64,000 bases of DNA from Strigops habroptila. Its lineage: Eukaryota > Chordata > Aves > Psittaciformes > Psittacidae. Shown piece after piece: positions 39,501-51,500 of this stretch. Numbering within the stretch: the stretch's first letter is position 1; the number at the start of each line of letters is the position of its first letter. The notes beneath the pieces are model-generated. The model worked only from the letters and a program-made list of their open reading frames with translations. It did no database searches and was not told the DNA's origin. Location of the stretch: the NCBI RefSeq assembly GCF_004027225.2, contig NC_044282.2, positions 74,968,287 through 75,032,286 of the forward strand, read 5' to 3'. The translations under genes and the position numbers were made by a program.

Positions 39501-42500
39501 ATAGGATTACAGATTAAATCTGAAACAGAAAACAAACACGTTCAAGGCTAAGGAGGAAACAGGATGGTTCTCAAGGTATCAACACATCAACTTATTCAGC
39601 ACATTCCCTCCCCTCACATTATTCCAAAGAGAAAATTAGCTGTAATAGTACTCCAGAGCAGTGGGAAAGGTGGAATAGCTCTCTAACAACTGCATCCTCT
39701 GTAGCAAGCTCCCAGTGGCTGAGAGACAGTTAACTGGGAGAGGAGAGGCACAAACCCAACTGGTTTATTAGAAGCCAGAGACCTTTCAGGTGTACCCTAG
39801 GGGCAGGCTGAGGTGGTTTTCCTCACTCCTACACCTGTCTTTTTCATAAACACCTGGAATTGTGCTGTTGGTTTGGATGTTATGAATAAACACACTCATT
39901 CTGCCTTAACCTGCCTTGTCTGGTGTGCCATGTTCATAGAATCACAGCATCAACCAGGCTGGAAAAGACCTTTAAGATCATCAAGTCCGTCAAGAGACCA
40001 GCCCCCTCCTGGCTCCATCCTCCTGTCAGGCAGTTGCAGAGAGCGAGAAGGTCCCCCCTGAGCCTTCTCTTCTCCAGACTAAACCCCCCAGGTCCCTCAG
40101 CCGTTCCTCATCACACTTGTGCTCCAGGCCCTGCACCAAAGGGTTTCAGGTAACTGGGAGCAGCACAGTACATTGGCTGAATGGGCACATCCCAAATGGG
40201 GCACATCCCGAATGGCACCGGGCTCCTGCTGGGCCTCCCGTTGGAGCTGAGCTGCACCACAGCCAGGCAGGGCAGAGCTGCCTCCCCACAGCAGGCAGGA
40301 ATCAAAGCTCTCTGTGATAAGGCACAGCAAGTCTCAAGCCCCAGAGGCACAGTGGTCCCATCCTGTCAGCAATTAGTTAATGAGATTTGGGAGGAGATAT
40401 CGAGAGGACCAAGTGACAAGTGACACAGAGTGTAATGTTGGTTGAGGTGTTTTCTTTCTCTTGTCATTTTAAGTATTTAAGTTGTTTGTTCATGTTGAAG
40501 TTGGTGGGAAGTTTAGTGAACACCACTTACTGATAACGTTGCAGGGAAGCAAGCCAGGTCTGACCACTTCTGTGAACTGTAACAGGCATTTTAAGATGCC
40601 TATTTCCGAAGTGATGGTTGGTTATGAAATAAGAGAGATCTTCTTTTCTTACACCAGAAAAACAGTAGCCAATGGCTACCAGAACAACGTCTGAAATGCT
40701 GGGGTAAAGCTTTTAACTCATTTCAAATGAAGTCTGAATCCAAATGGATGCAGTTTAACTCCAGGACAGGCCATCAGCCTGATCTGGTGTCCTACATTAC
40801 GAAGATCAAACCAAGTAAGTACAGCAGTTCAAAACTGGCCTTCAAAAACTGAGCATTTTAGTGTCTCTGTGATGAGTTTATTAAATAAGGCATTAATTTA
40901 GGAAAGGGGCTGACTCTCAGGTACTGAAATCAAGTATACACAGGATGTACATTAAAGGTCAAGAAAATCAGGACGGGAGTTAAGTTCTGAGCACCTTTGA
41001 GAGATGATTCTGTAACTCAGATACCTACGTACGGCTAAAGATTGTAAGTTACAAACGTTAGTAAGTGCACGAGCAAGTTTATTTGCCGTGGGAATGGGTG
41101 ATACATAATTCAGTCTGGAGAAAACACAAGCAAACCACTTCACAGCACCAATATAAATTCACCTGTAGCACAGTTTGTAGTAGAGAAATGTAATTTTTCC
41201 CTGTTTCAAATTGATTTTAAAATGGAGAAGACTATAAACTATTACAGTCCTCTTGAAGGGAAGATGGGGAAGGAGTAAGATGGTTGCGAAATCAGCACAA
41301 GACACCGAGTTCTAAACCCAGAACTCTTCCTCTTCTGTCTCTCTCTGCTGCATCAGCCAAGAAGTAAATAGTAATTAAAACAGCCTAAAGAGGATGACTT
41401 GGCCTCAAGGACAAAAACATCTGCCTGAGCTCCTCTATAACCCAGAACACACATACACTGGAAATGAATGAGTAAACCTGTGTGCAGGCCTATCTCTCAT
41501 TGCATGGGTGGTGAAAATGAAACATTCATCTTCCAAATAATCCTTTACCTTTATTTGCTTTTTATTTACTTAGAAATAACCCTTTTATCCAAATAGGCTT
41601 TTTCAAATGAGAATTTCACTCAAAGCACTTCATTTGCTACATGAACTGATGTCCAACAGGGCAACACAGTCGATATGAGTTAAAATATTACCAGTTTGAA
41701 ATGCAAACAGGCTTCCCAGCAAGAGGCTCTTCTCTTTTATCAGCTGGACACCAGCTTTGTGTTTGTCCCCACAACACCTCCAGACTGAAAGTCAAAACAC
41801 GGAGCTCCACAGAGCAGTTCCTACCTGTGCTTTGCAGGCTTATTCTGTCTTTCAGGAGTGCATCACCAAGGATTTGCCGATAGAATATCAAGAGGTGGAT
41901 GTAGCACATGCTGCCGATGAGTGTTTCTGGGAGCAAACTGGAGGAAAACAACGTGCAGTTGAGCGTGTTAGTGAAGACTGCTCCTGGGAAGCATTGTTCA
42001 TGAGGGTAAGGATGGCTTCATGGGGGTTATTATTAGCTCATATTGGCATCTCCATAAATCTACCACAACTTTTGAAGGTGCACATTGATACAGCTACAAG
42101 AACCAGGCTCCTGCTGTTGCTGTTTTCAGTCTTATCTAAACTTAAAACCTTTCTGTTTGTGCTCAATAAAATAGCTCTAAGCATCAAACAGAGATCAAGC
42201 ACAATGTGCAGGTGACATTACCCTCACATTTTCCCATAGCCAGTGTTTCAGAGAAGGGGAACACTTGAGATCTCTGGGACCATTCCAGGCCATCTGGTAT
42301 ACTTTCCCACTTCATGGCAGCACTCACAGAATCATAGAACAGTTAGGGTTGGAAAGGACCTTAAGATCATCTAGTTCCAACCCCCCTGCCACGGGCAGGG
42401 ACACCACAACACTAAACCATGTCACGCAAGGCTCTGTCCAACCTGGCCTTGAACACTGCCAGGGATGGAGCATTCACAATTTCCTTGGGCAACCTGTTCC

Positions 42501-45500
42501 AGTGTCTCAGCACCCTCACAATAAAGAACTTCTGCCTTATATCTAATCTAAACTTCCCCTGTTTCAGTTTGAACCCATCACCCCTTGTCCTATCGCTACA
42601 GTCCCTGATGAAGAGTCCCTCCCCAGCATCCTTGTAGCCCCCTTCAGACACTGGAAGCTGCTCTGAGGTCTCCACGCAGCTTCTCTTCTCCAGGCTGAAC
42701 AGCCCCAATGTTCTCAGCCTGTCCCTGTACGGGAGCTGCATGAATACTTACTTCAGGATGTCTTTTGACTGCACACTCAATGACCTCATTTTCAGTAGAA
42801 GCACAGGCTGTTTCTTGAGTGCTATGAACTGATGGAAAACACCACTGCCTGCTTAAGAAATAAATGTGATGTGAAATCAGCCAATTTGAAAGAATATTAA
42901 TAATTATAATTATACTACAAGAATGGACATTTACATGTGGCAAGAGGTGATTTACTGAAACTGTAATGGTTTAAGGGTGGTCTAAAACTAGGAGGAATTG
43001 GAGATCTAAAAATACATCACCATGTGGCCTAACACAAGCTATTACCTCTCCCTAGTATGTTGGATTCATAGTATGTGTGGAGTAATGTGGAGGTAGGTGT
43101 CTAAATCCAATATAAGGGCCTTCTGGAGCTTGCAGCATGTCACAGCTGCAGGTGGACATTACTACTGCTTCCAGATGAAAGCCACAGCTGCCCTCGTCTA
43201 AACACAAGTGGTCTCTCATCTGAACCAACTCTTAGTGAGCTTTATTCAGCCCCCCAGGGAAGAACCAGTAGGGATGTTCTGCAGCATATGTATGCACATG
43301 TGGAACTTGTGCAGAAGTGACAGGGGATTGATGCTTGGGAACTCCAGAGCTGTGTAACTGCTGAGCCTTGTACCATCCATCACCCCATGGCCAAGAACTG
43401 ACAACTGCAGTTCAAGAAACAATAAATGCATTTCTCAGAGCTAACCCTCAGCCTGCAGACACTGGAATGACAGAAACAGCAGCACTGGCACACAGTTCTG
43501 AAGCCCACCATAACAATCATAGAACCATAGAGTCACAGAATGGTTGGGCTGGAAAGGACCTTAAGACCACCCAGTTCCAACCCCCTGCCATGGGCAGGGA
43601 CGCCTCACACTAGACCATGTCACCCAAGGTCCTGTCCAACCTGGCCTTAAACAACTCTCTCTTGCACAAAATGAGAACACCCAAACCCAAAGCAGACTGT
43701 GGAGACTGCATGGTAATGGGAGATAATGAGAACATGCTGTAAAATAAGTATAGTGTTTGTTGTGTGGTTTCTTTTATATAGTGTTGAGGAGAAACCATAC
43801 CTCTTCTTGATATTGATGGGTCAACCTCGACACCTCTCTCACAGGGAGTCCCACCATTTAATGGCAGCTCGTACATCCTGTGAAAGGAGAGCAGTGTGGT
43901 TGAAGGAAGGTGTGAGGAGGTGTGAGAACAGCACAACCTCTGTCTGAGAAAGGAAACCTGCTGTCACACCAAACCTGACCCAGTGCTTCGTGTTATGCCT
44001 CATGTTTGCCATGAAATGATTGCACCTACTTAAGTAACCAAACCTCAAATGGTAAGTTTGAAACTAGTTGCTTATTTTGTAAGAAATGAGCAACATGGAT
44101 TCTTTCCCACAGGACACAAATATCTTCTATGAAATTTAGCAATTGTTTCACCATAATGTGTTTGAGGAGTCATGTATGTAGCACATTTTAGACGTGGAAG
44201 ATTTAAACCATTGAAGAATAATGTCATCCTAGTTCTGTCATGAGTAAGTCACAGAACTTATATACACATATGTATGAACTATATATACATATATATACTA
44301 CATATATACATATATATACACATATATAGAACTATACATATATAGAGAACTATATACACATATATATGTATATACATGTAAGTATATACATATTATATAT
44401 AAGTAAATACAGAGAGAGAGAAGGAAAACAGTAAACTTACTTGGCAGGAACAGGCATTCCATTAGAAGTAAAAAGCTTCAGGAATGCCCAGCCACAGCTC
44501 AGCTCTCCTCTTTCACCTGTTGACTAGGAAAAAAAGGAGAAACTAAGTCATTTGAGCAGCTAAACCACGGTGAGTAACTGAACCACAACCAGTTATATAG
44601 AATAATCATATAAAAATCATAAAAATGGTAAAAGCCCCATATTTGTGGTAAGCAACCACTGACTATGCCACATTCACAGGTGTTTGAAGGCATTTACCAA
44701 ACAGACACGGTTGATCATCCATGAAGATATTTAAGAGACAAGGATTTATACAGCCAAGAAACACACATTTAAGGGAAGCCCAAAGTACACCAAGAATTGT
44801 TCCTTTGCAATCATGTTGCATGAGATCTTTGCCAGACTAACAGAAGTTATTTCAGTGAGTAAAGGCACATTCATGTCCACTAGGCAGAAAGGCTTTGATT
44901 CTCTAAATATTGACTAGAACTAAAAGTTCCAAACCCAGCATCTCTCTCTCAGAAGCCAAAGGAAGACAATCTTACAGCAAGCTAGGCAAAGTGCAGCCAA
45001 ATTCCCATTTGGATCCCACAGTTCACTGCTGGGATACTGCAGCTTCATGTCTACTATGGGGCAGGTAGTTCACTTGATAAACTGTGCTTGGAATGATTTA
45101 TGCTGCACCTTCACACACTCACATTGCGAATGTAAGTGATGCCAAGTTCAAACAACAGCCCAATGTCTGCAGCCAGGGAGTTGGACCTGACAAAACAGTC
45201 TCCATCCAGCAAGCTGGGTAGAATGCCTGTTACCTAAAACACAGAGAGGGAAACAACAAGAAAAGTCAATGTGTCTATCAAAAAGAAACAGCTCTGCTTT
45301 CTAAAGGCCACTGAACACATCACCGTTTAAGATCTCAGAAACAATCCATTGCATATAAAAGAACATGATGAGCAGAGAAGCAGTTTCAGTTGAAACCTTG
45401 CTCCTTTTCTTCTTTATCTTACCGTGAAACATAGCTCTGCTACCAAGGTAATTTTGTGCTATTAAACACAATTAAACACATTAACAAGCTATTAAAGAAC

Positions 45501-48500
45501 TTTTGATGTCAAAAAGCCCTTAACTCCCTCCAAGAACACAGCAACAACTGGGGTAAAACATGACAGTACTGCTGTGATGTGGCCCTGCACAGCACCTGAA
45601 ACCTGGCACAAAGCATGTGCTCTCTCTGCAATGAAATCAAGCAGAAGCCCACATGCAGAGTGCCTGGTCTCATCCCTTCTCCATGAACACCGTGCACCAT
45701 GTGCCTGATCCTGCTCCAACACGAACCAGTGCCACCAGCACCAGCGCTTCCCACTACTGCTCCCTCCCCCCAGCTCTTCTCTCCCAAGTGTTTTTGCTAA
45801 ATCACTTGGTTTAGCTTGAATTCATGCACTTCAGCACATCTTTTCTGCGTGTTCATTTTGGTTGCAGAACGCTTTATTTCAGTGTAAATACCAGAAGTAA
45901 TAGCTGTCACTAAGTAAGAAGTTGTAAACAGGCAGTTCCTGGCTGTGCTCCCCTGAGGGAGGCACCTACCTTTGGAGAAAAGCTCCAGGTTTGAGGGTTT
46001 TTAGGTTGCCACGTAGCCCGCACTGTATGAATGTTACTCAGCACCTAGGGAATAACAGCAGTGACAAAAGCTAAGACCAGTTTATCTGGAAAGCTGTGCA
46101 GCTGTAAGAAAATGCAGGATTATCCCAGATTAATCCCACATTGCACACAACAAATAAAATCACACTTTCTCTTCAGCTTTATCAGACGGTTTCACTTTAA
46201 AGGGCTACAGAGGAAGTTTTCTCGGGAACCACAGAGTGCTTTCCAACCATTCTTGCTTCATATACAACAGTAATAATCCCTTTGCCCCCATGAGGGTTCA
46301 GTGCAGCTGCAAGAAAACTGCTTAGATCCTGTTATAAAAAGCTGCTCCACACAGAGGAACACCCCGGATGAAGGGCAGATGGGGGAATGTGAAGATGACC
46401 CTGATCCAGCCGTGTGCAGGCTGGTCACAGGAGAGAGATCAGCCCAGAAACACTCATCTCCACAAACAGAAAGGACAAAGAGCCACAATGGCAGGAGGGG
46501 GAACCGAAATGATGGACTCAGAGGAAGGGAGCCCCCGCCCCAGCCCCTCCCAGTGCTGCCCAGGACAGCCCCAGGCCCGGGTGTGACTCTCACAGTGGTG
46601 AGTCAATGGGAGTTGTATCACCTACAGCCTGACAGGGGCTGCTGCTGCAGGGTGAGAGGCTGGTGTGAAGAGGAAGGGCATTTTGGGACAGAACATCACC
46701 TACTATGGCATGTTCAGGGAAGAAACCCAAATCAGGAAAAGGGAGGGATCAAGGTGCTTTGTGGAGCAACAGGGGTGGGAAACAAAAGGGATGAGTACAC
46801 GTCTGGCCCTGCCCGGTGCCTGATCTGTGCTGCCTGTCCTGTTCTCTCATTCAGCTCCATTTATAACTACTTGTCTGTGTTGGAACTAAATGATCTCTAA
46901 GGTCCCTTCCAAAGCATTCTGTGATTCTCTATTCTGTATGAGTGTATACATTTAGGTGCCAGGGGCCAGCCAGACCTCAGGCCACTGGGGGCCAATGTAT
47001 CTGTGGTGGCTGCAAGTGTGTGATCACAGGAGAGTATCAAGCCAGACTGATCAGAGAGTGAGTTAAGCAGCTTGGGAGGCAGACTGTGTGTGTGTCTGAG
47101 TGAGACAGCTGGAAGAGCTGGCTACCAGAGGAACCAGAGCACAAAAAGATCCAAGACTCAAGTTCTTGATTTCCTCAAGACAAAACAACTCACCCGGTTG
47201 CCATCGAAAAGACAGAGTCGAACATGTCTGCTGAGGACCTGTATGCTGACTCCTGGGAGGGGAATCATTTTACAGCCACATATAGTTACGATCAGGGATA
47301 CTCGAGTTGGTCTGGGAGAGATCTGAAATACAAACAGAAGGAGGGTTAAACTACGGGGTTCTCCTGCACGTGGCATCACTCTGTGCTTATCTACTGAGAT
47401 GATCAAGTGCAATGTTCACTAGACTGGATTCTTCTAACCACAAAGCTTGTGTAGTAGCAGCAGCAGCAGCAAAATTCCTTCATAAGCCTTTAGTTCTCTT
47501 CTAAGAAGACTCCTACAAACCCACAAACTTAAGATGAAACCCAATATGACAATTTGTACCAATTTTCTGCCTATTGGAGAGCAGGAACTGTCAAAATCTA
47601 CTGCCTAAAGAGCCTGGATTGACATTGAAATCTGTCAGCTACTTCACAGCTGTATCTACCCACCAATATCAAATATTGCTAGCAGTTCCCCTCCAGAGAT
47701 CCTGCCACCTCCCTCAAACCAGAAGCACCACAGCTTCTTACCAGCAATACTCACAGTATCTTTTTCAGCATTCCACACCAGGTCTTTGAAAGCCAGTTGT
47801 GATGGAGTAAGTTCAGGCTGCAGAAAGTGACTTGCTCGAAATTGATTGCCTACAACAAGAGTAAAAATTCTTAACATTTTTTATGATCTTTATCGCCACA
47901 AACTGGGCAACACCCCAGAATTCAAGTGTGGCTTAAGTCCATTTGGATATTTGACTGGTCCAGACAAAACTATGGAGGTATCTTCTACAAGCACCCTTTA
48001 AAAAGGCAACTTTTACTGTTTATGAGTATTCTGGAGTGTTTTATTCCAGGAGCTATTGATTTGAAACAGCTTGAAACAAAAAGAGTAACAAAACATGAGA
48101 TGTGTAATATATTTAAATGGTAAAGAGACTCCAGAAGATCTCTGAGAAAAAGGGAAGATTAAAAATCATCATTTTCTGCAGTGCCAACAAGAAGCATCTT
48201 CCAAAGAGGAAAATCTTTGAAATCCATCAGGAAATTTGCCATTGCCTCCATGTGGTTGGGATTTCACATATAACTAAATGTAATAATAAACATAAACTAA
48301 AACTTAATGGAAGAAGAAAAAGCCTTTGATACATTATTTATGGGTCAGATATAGCCTGTACAATTACCCAACTACGATTAAGCAATACTGATTGGAGCCC
48401 AATAGGCTGTAACCAGGATAAGAAACTCTCCACAGACACTTGAGAATCCTGCACTGGAATTATGATGAGAAAACCTTAAATACTCACCTTCCTCCAAGAG

Positions 48501-51500
48501 CTGGAAAAGTGTGGACAGGCGGAATCCTGCAGGAACAGCTCCTATGGTTGTCAGTACCTCTACTGTGTCATTCTGTTAAAAAGTGAAAGAAAAAGGATAT
48601 TTGCATTCCTGCTGTTTAGCAGCTAATTCTATCCTAATCCAGAACTCCCACACAACCAGTGTCAGAGACCTGGGGCAGCAGCCACCTCTTCTCATGTGAA
48701 CAAGGGGAATGGCTTTAACCTGCCAGAGGGGAGACTGAGATGAGCTCTGAGGCAGAAGCTCTTCCCTGTGAGGGTGCTGAGGCGCTGGCACAGACTTTTC
48801 CCAGAGAAGCTGTGGCTGCCCCATCCCTGGCAGTGTTCAAGGCCAGGTTGGACACAGGGGCTTGGAGCAACCTGCTCTAGTGGAAGGTGTCCCTGCCCGG
48901 GCCAGGGGGTTGGAGCTGGATGAGCTTTAAGCTCCCTCTCAACACAAACCATTCCATGATTCCATGAAGCTACTCTGGCCCATCCTCATGTATGAACCCA
49001 GCCAGGCTCCTGTTTTGTTAAATGCCCCTTCCATTTCAAAGCAAGCAGTTACAGAATAAAATCAGCCCCTTGAGAAAGAATTGGTTTAGTACTACTGTGG
49101 CAGAACAACTAAAGACATCTTCTTTGCATTTTCATTCAGACACATAGGCTGGCCTGCAGCCTATTTCTGAAGCGTCAGAGGCATTTCTGTAGCATTTCTT
49201 GCTACAAAACCACAAAATAGAGGATGTTAATTAAAAACAATGGTCTGTAATATTAGAAATAGTGTTTGGTAAAGGCAAACCTTGTCTAAAAATAATTAAC
49301 TTTACATTAGATGAAGTTGCCATGCAAGAGGTACACCTACCTCTGCGATAGCTCTTCTCAAAGCACTCCAGTGAGAGTCTGTTCTGGGAGAAAAGATACT
49401 TTTGATAATACATCATCCTCGAGTGGACAAAAATTTAAACACTAAATATTGGTTCATTTTCAAATAGCAGCAGCTTAATAACCACATCTGAGATACTAAT
49501 AACGGACATTTCCAGCCACTAAGACTAACTGCTGGACTGTCTCATGAGCTGGGTACACGAGCCAGCCACATTTTGATTTTATGAGGGGGAATCAAAGGGC
49601 AAACCAAAGCAAAGCTGCCCAACAAACCCAGTCAAGTAAAAGTGTGGCTGCTCACTGATAACAGAGCAAGCGACTGCTGTACTGACAGGAAAAGTGCAAA
49701 GAACCAAATACCCTGTGATGTATTCTCACCGTAAGAAACATACCACCAGATTTAAGGAGGGGAAGAAGAATTTGACACTTATTTGCCTTCATATCACCCC
49801 ATTTACCTTTTTTTGATTTCAGTTCCATCTGCTGTTTCATCCACCACTTCTACGTGTTCTTCACTTTGCTCTTGGCTTTCGTCGTCTTCTTCATGGACCT
49901 GTAATTCACATGCAAAATGGCAAAGTGCTTGATTTCTTCACAGTTCTGTTGTTAAAAATGCTTTCTCCAACCATAGCACATGTTAACAGTTCAGAAGAGG
50001 ACATTTTCTGTCTGTGATGTGGATTCTTTAAAGAGAAATACATCAGCATCATGAAGTCAACACGCTCTTTAGTTACATTGTGAAGAGCTCTGTTGCATCT
50101 GATCCCTCAATCCAAACTGTGTACCCACATCTAAATGTTCATCACAACTGTACACCAGATATATATGTGCTTAAGTACATAAACTAGCAAGTTACAAACC
50201 TTTAAAATCCATTTTTCAAAGATTCTTCCATGTTGAATTACAAAATACTCCAACATTTACATGGAATCACATTTCATATAAATTAGGAAAAGTCCAATTA
50301 GCACCTCGGAGTCTCCAGAGCTGACCTTTAGTGACAAAGATTATGACCTTCATAGTCAAGAAGTTTCTTGACTTGTATGGGACTTGTATGTCCCATCTTC
50401 ACAAGGCAGAAAAATGCTGCTTTTGGCAGCTGCCTCCACACATATGGATACAAACACAGTGTTAGTTCCAAATAACTGGTGAAACACTGCTGTTTGTTCC
50501 CAGGCAAGCACTGTGCTCACTTTCATGCAGCTGTATTATCATTAATACATATAAAATAACAGTGAGCCTGGGACAGAAGGAGGCTGCAGCACACTCACCG
50601 CAAGATAGGTTCTAGGGACCAGGCCTCTCTCCCCTCTCGAGTTCTCAGCTACCCACCAGCCATCTGCCCTCTTGTCATGTATGAGCAGGATTTCCCCTTT
50701 CTTGCCATCAAAAGGAGACAGAGACAAAAGACAACCAAGTATTTCAAAACAGCTCCAGGCACAATTAAAAGTAACAACACAAAAGCTTAATTTTTCCTAC
50801 AACAGAGATCAGACTATCACGATGGACCCACCACTGCAGGAGGTGGCAAAAGGACACTGGATCCCCCCAGGCCATTGCTCCCCAGATCCCAGAATGAACT
50901 GGCTGAATCCCAGGAAGCATGAGATTTAATTATAGTTATTGCTTAACAAAGAGCTATCTGCAGTCCAACAACATTTACAGAGCCACATTTACCATGAATG
51001 TGAGATCCCCTTCCTGCTGTGCATCAAAGCTCCCAACTGCGATACATTCCTTAACGTTTGGATCATCCAACAATTTATCCTCCTCCTCATCATCATCTGC
51101 TTCTTCACTGTCTTTCTCCTCACTACTTTCTTCATCTTCACTCTCATCCTCTTCTTCATTTTCATCTTCTGGTTGAGGACCCTTCTGATGGTGCTTATCC
51201 CTACCCAAAATAAATCAAACTTTATTATTATTTTAACAAAACTTGTTGGAATTACTATAGCTCCTTGAGATATGGGCTTCTTTTCATTATCCACGTCCAG
51301 AATTGTCATTCCTGTATTTTACTGTCTGCCCTGATCTGAAAAAACTCCCAAATCCCAGTGGTGTTTCCTCCCTAAGTGTACAGACTGCAAGTGTGATGAG
51401 GAACGGCTGAGGGACCTGGGGAGGTTTAGTCTGGAGAAGAGAAGGCTCAGGGGGGACCTTCTCGCTCTCTGCAACTGCCTGACAGGAGGATGGAGCCAGG

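Noticed and set aside
41757-42215. 152-codon plus-strand frame
   Set aside because: Overlaps the antisense of NPHP1 exon 17, whose coding strand is clear.
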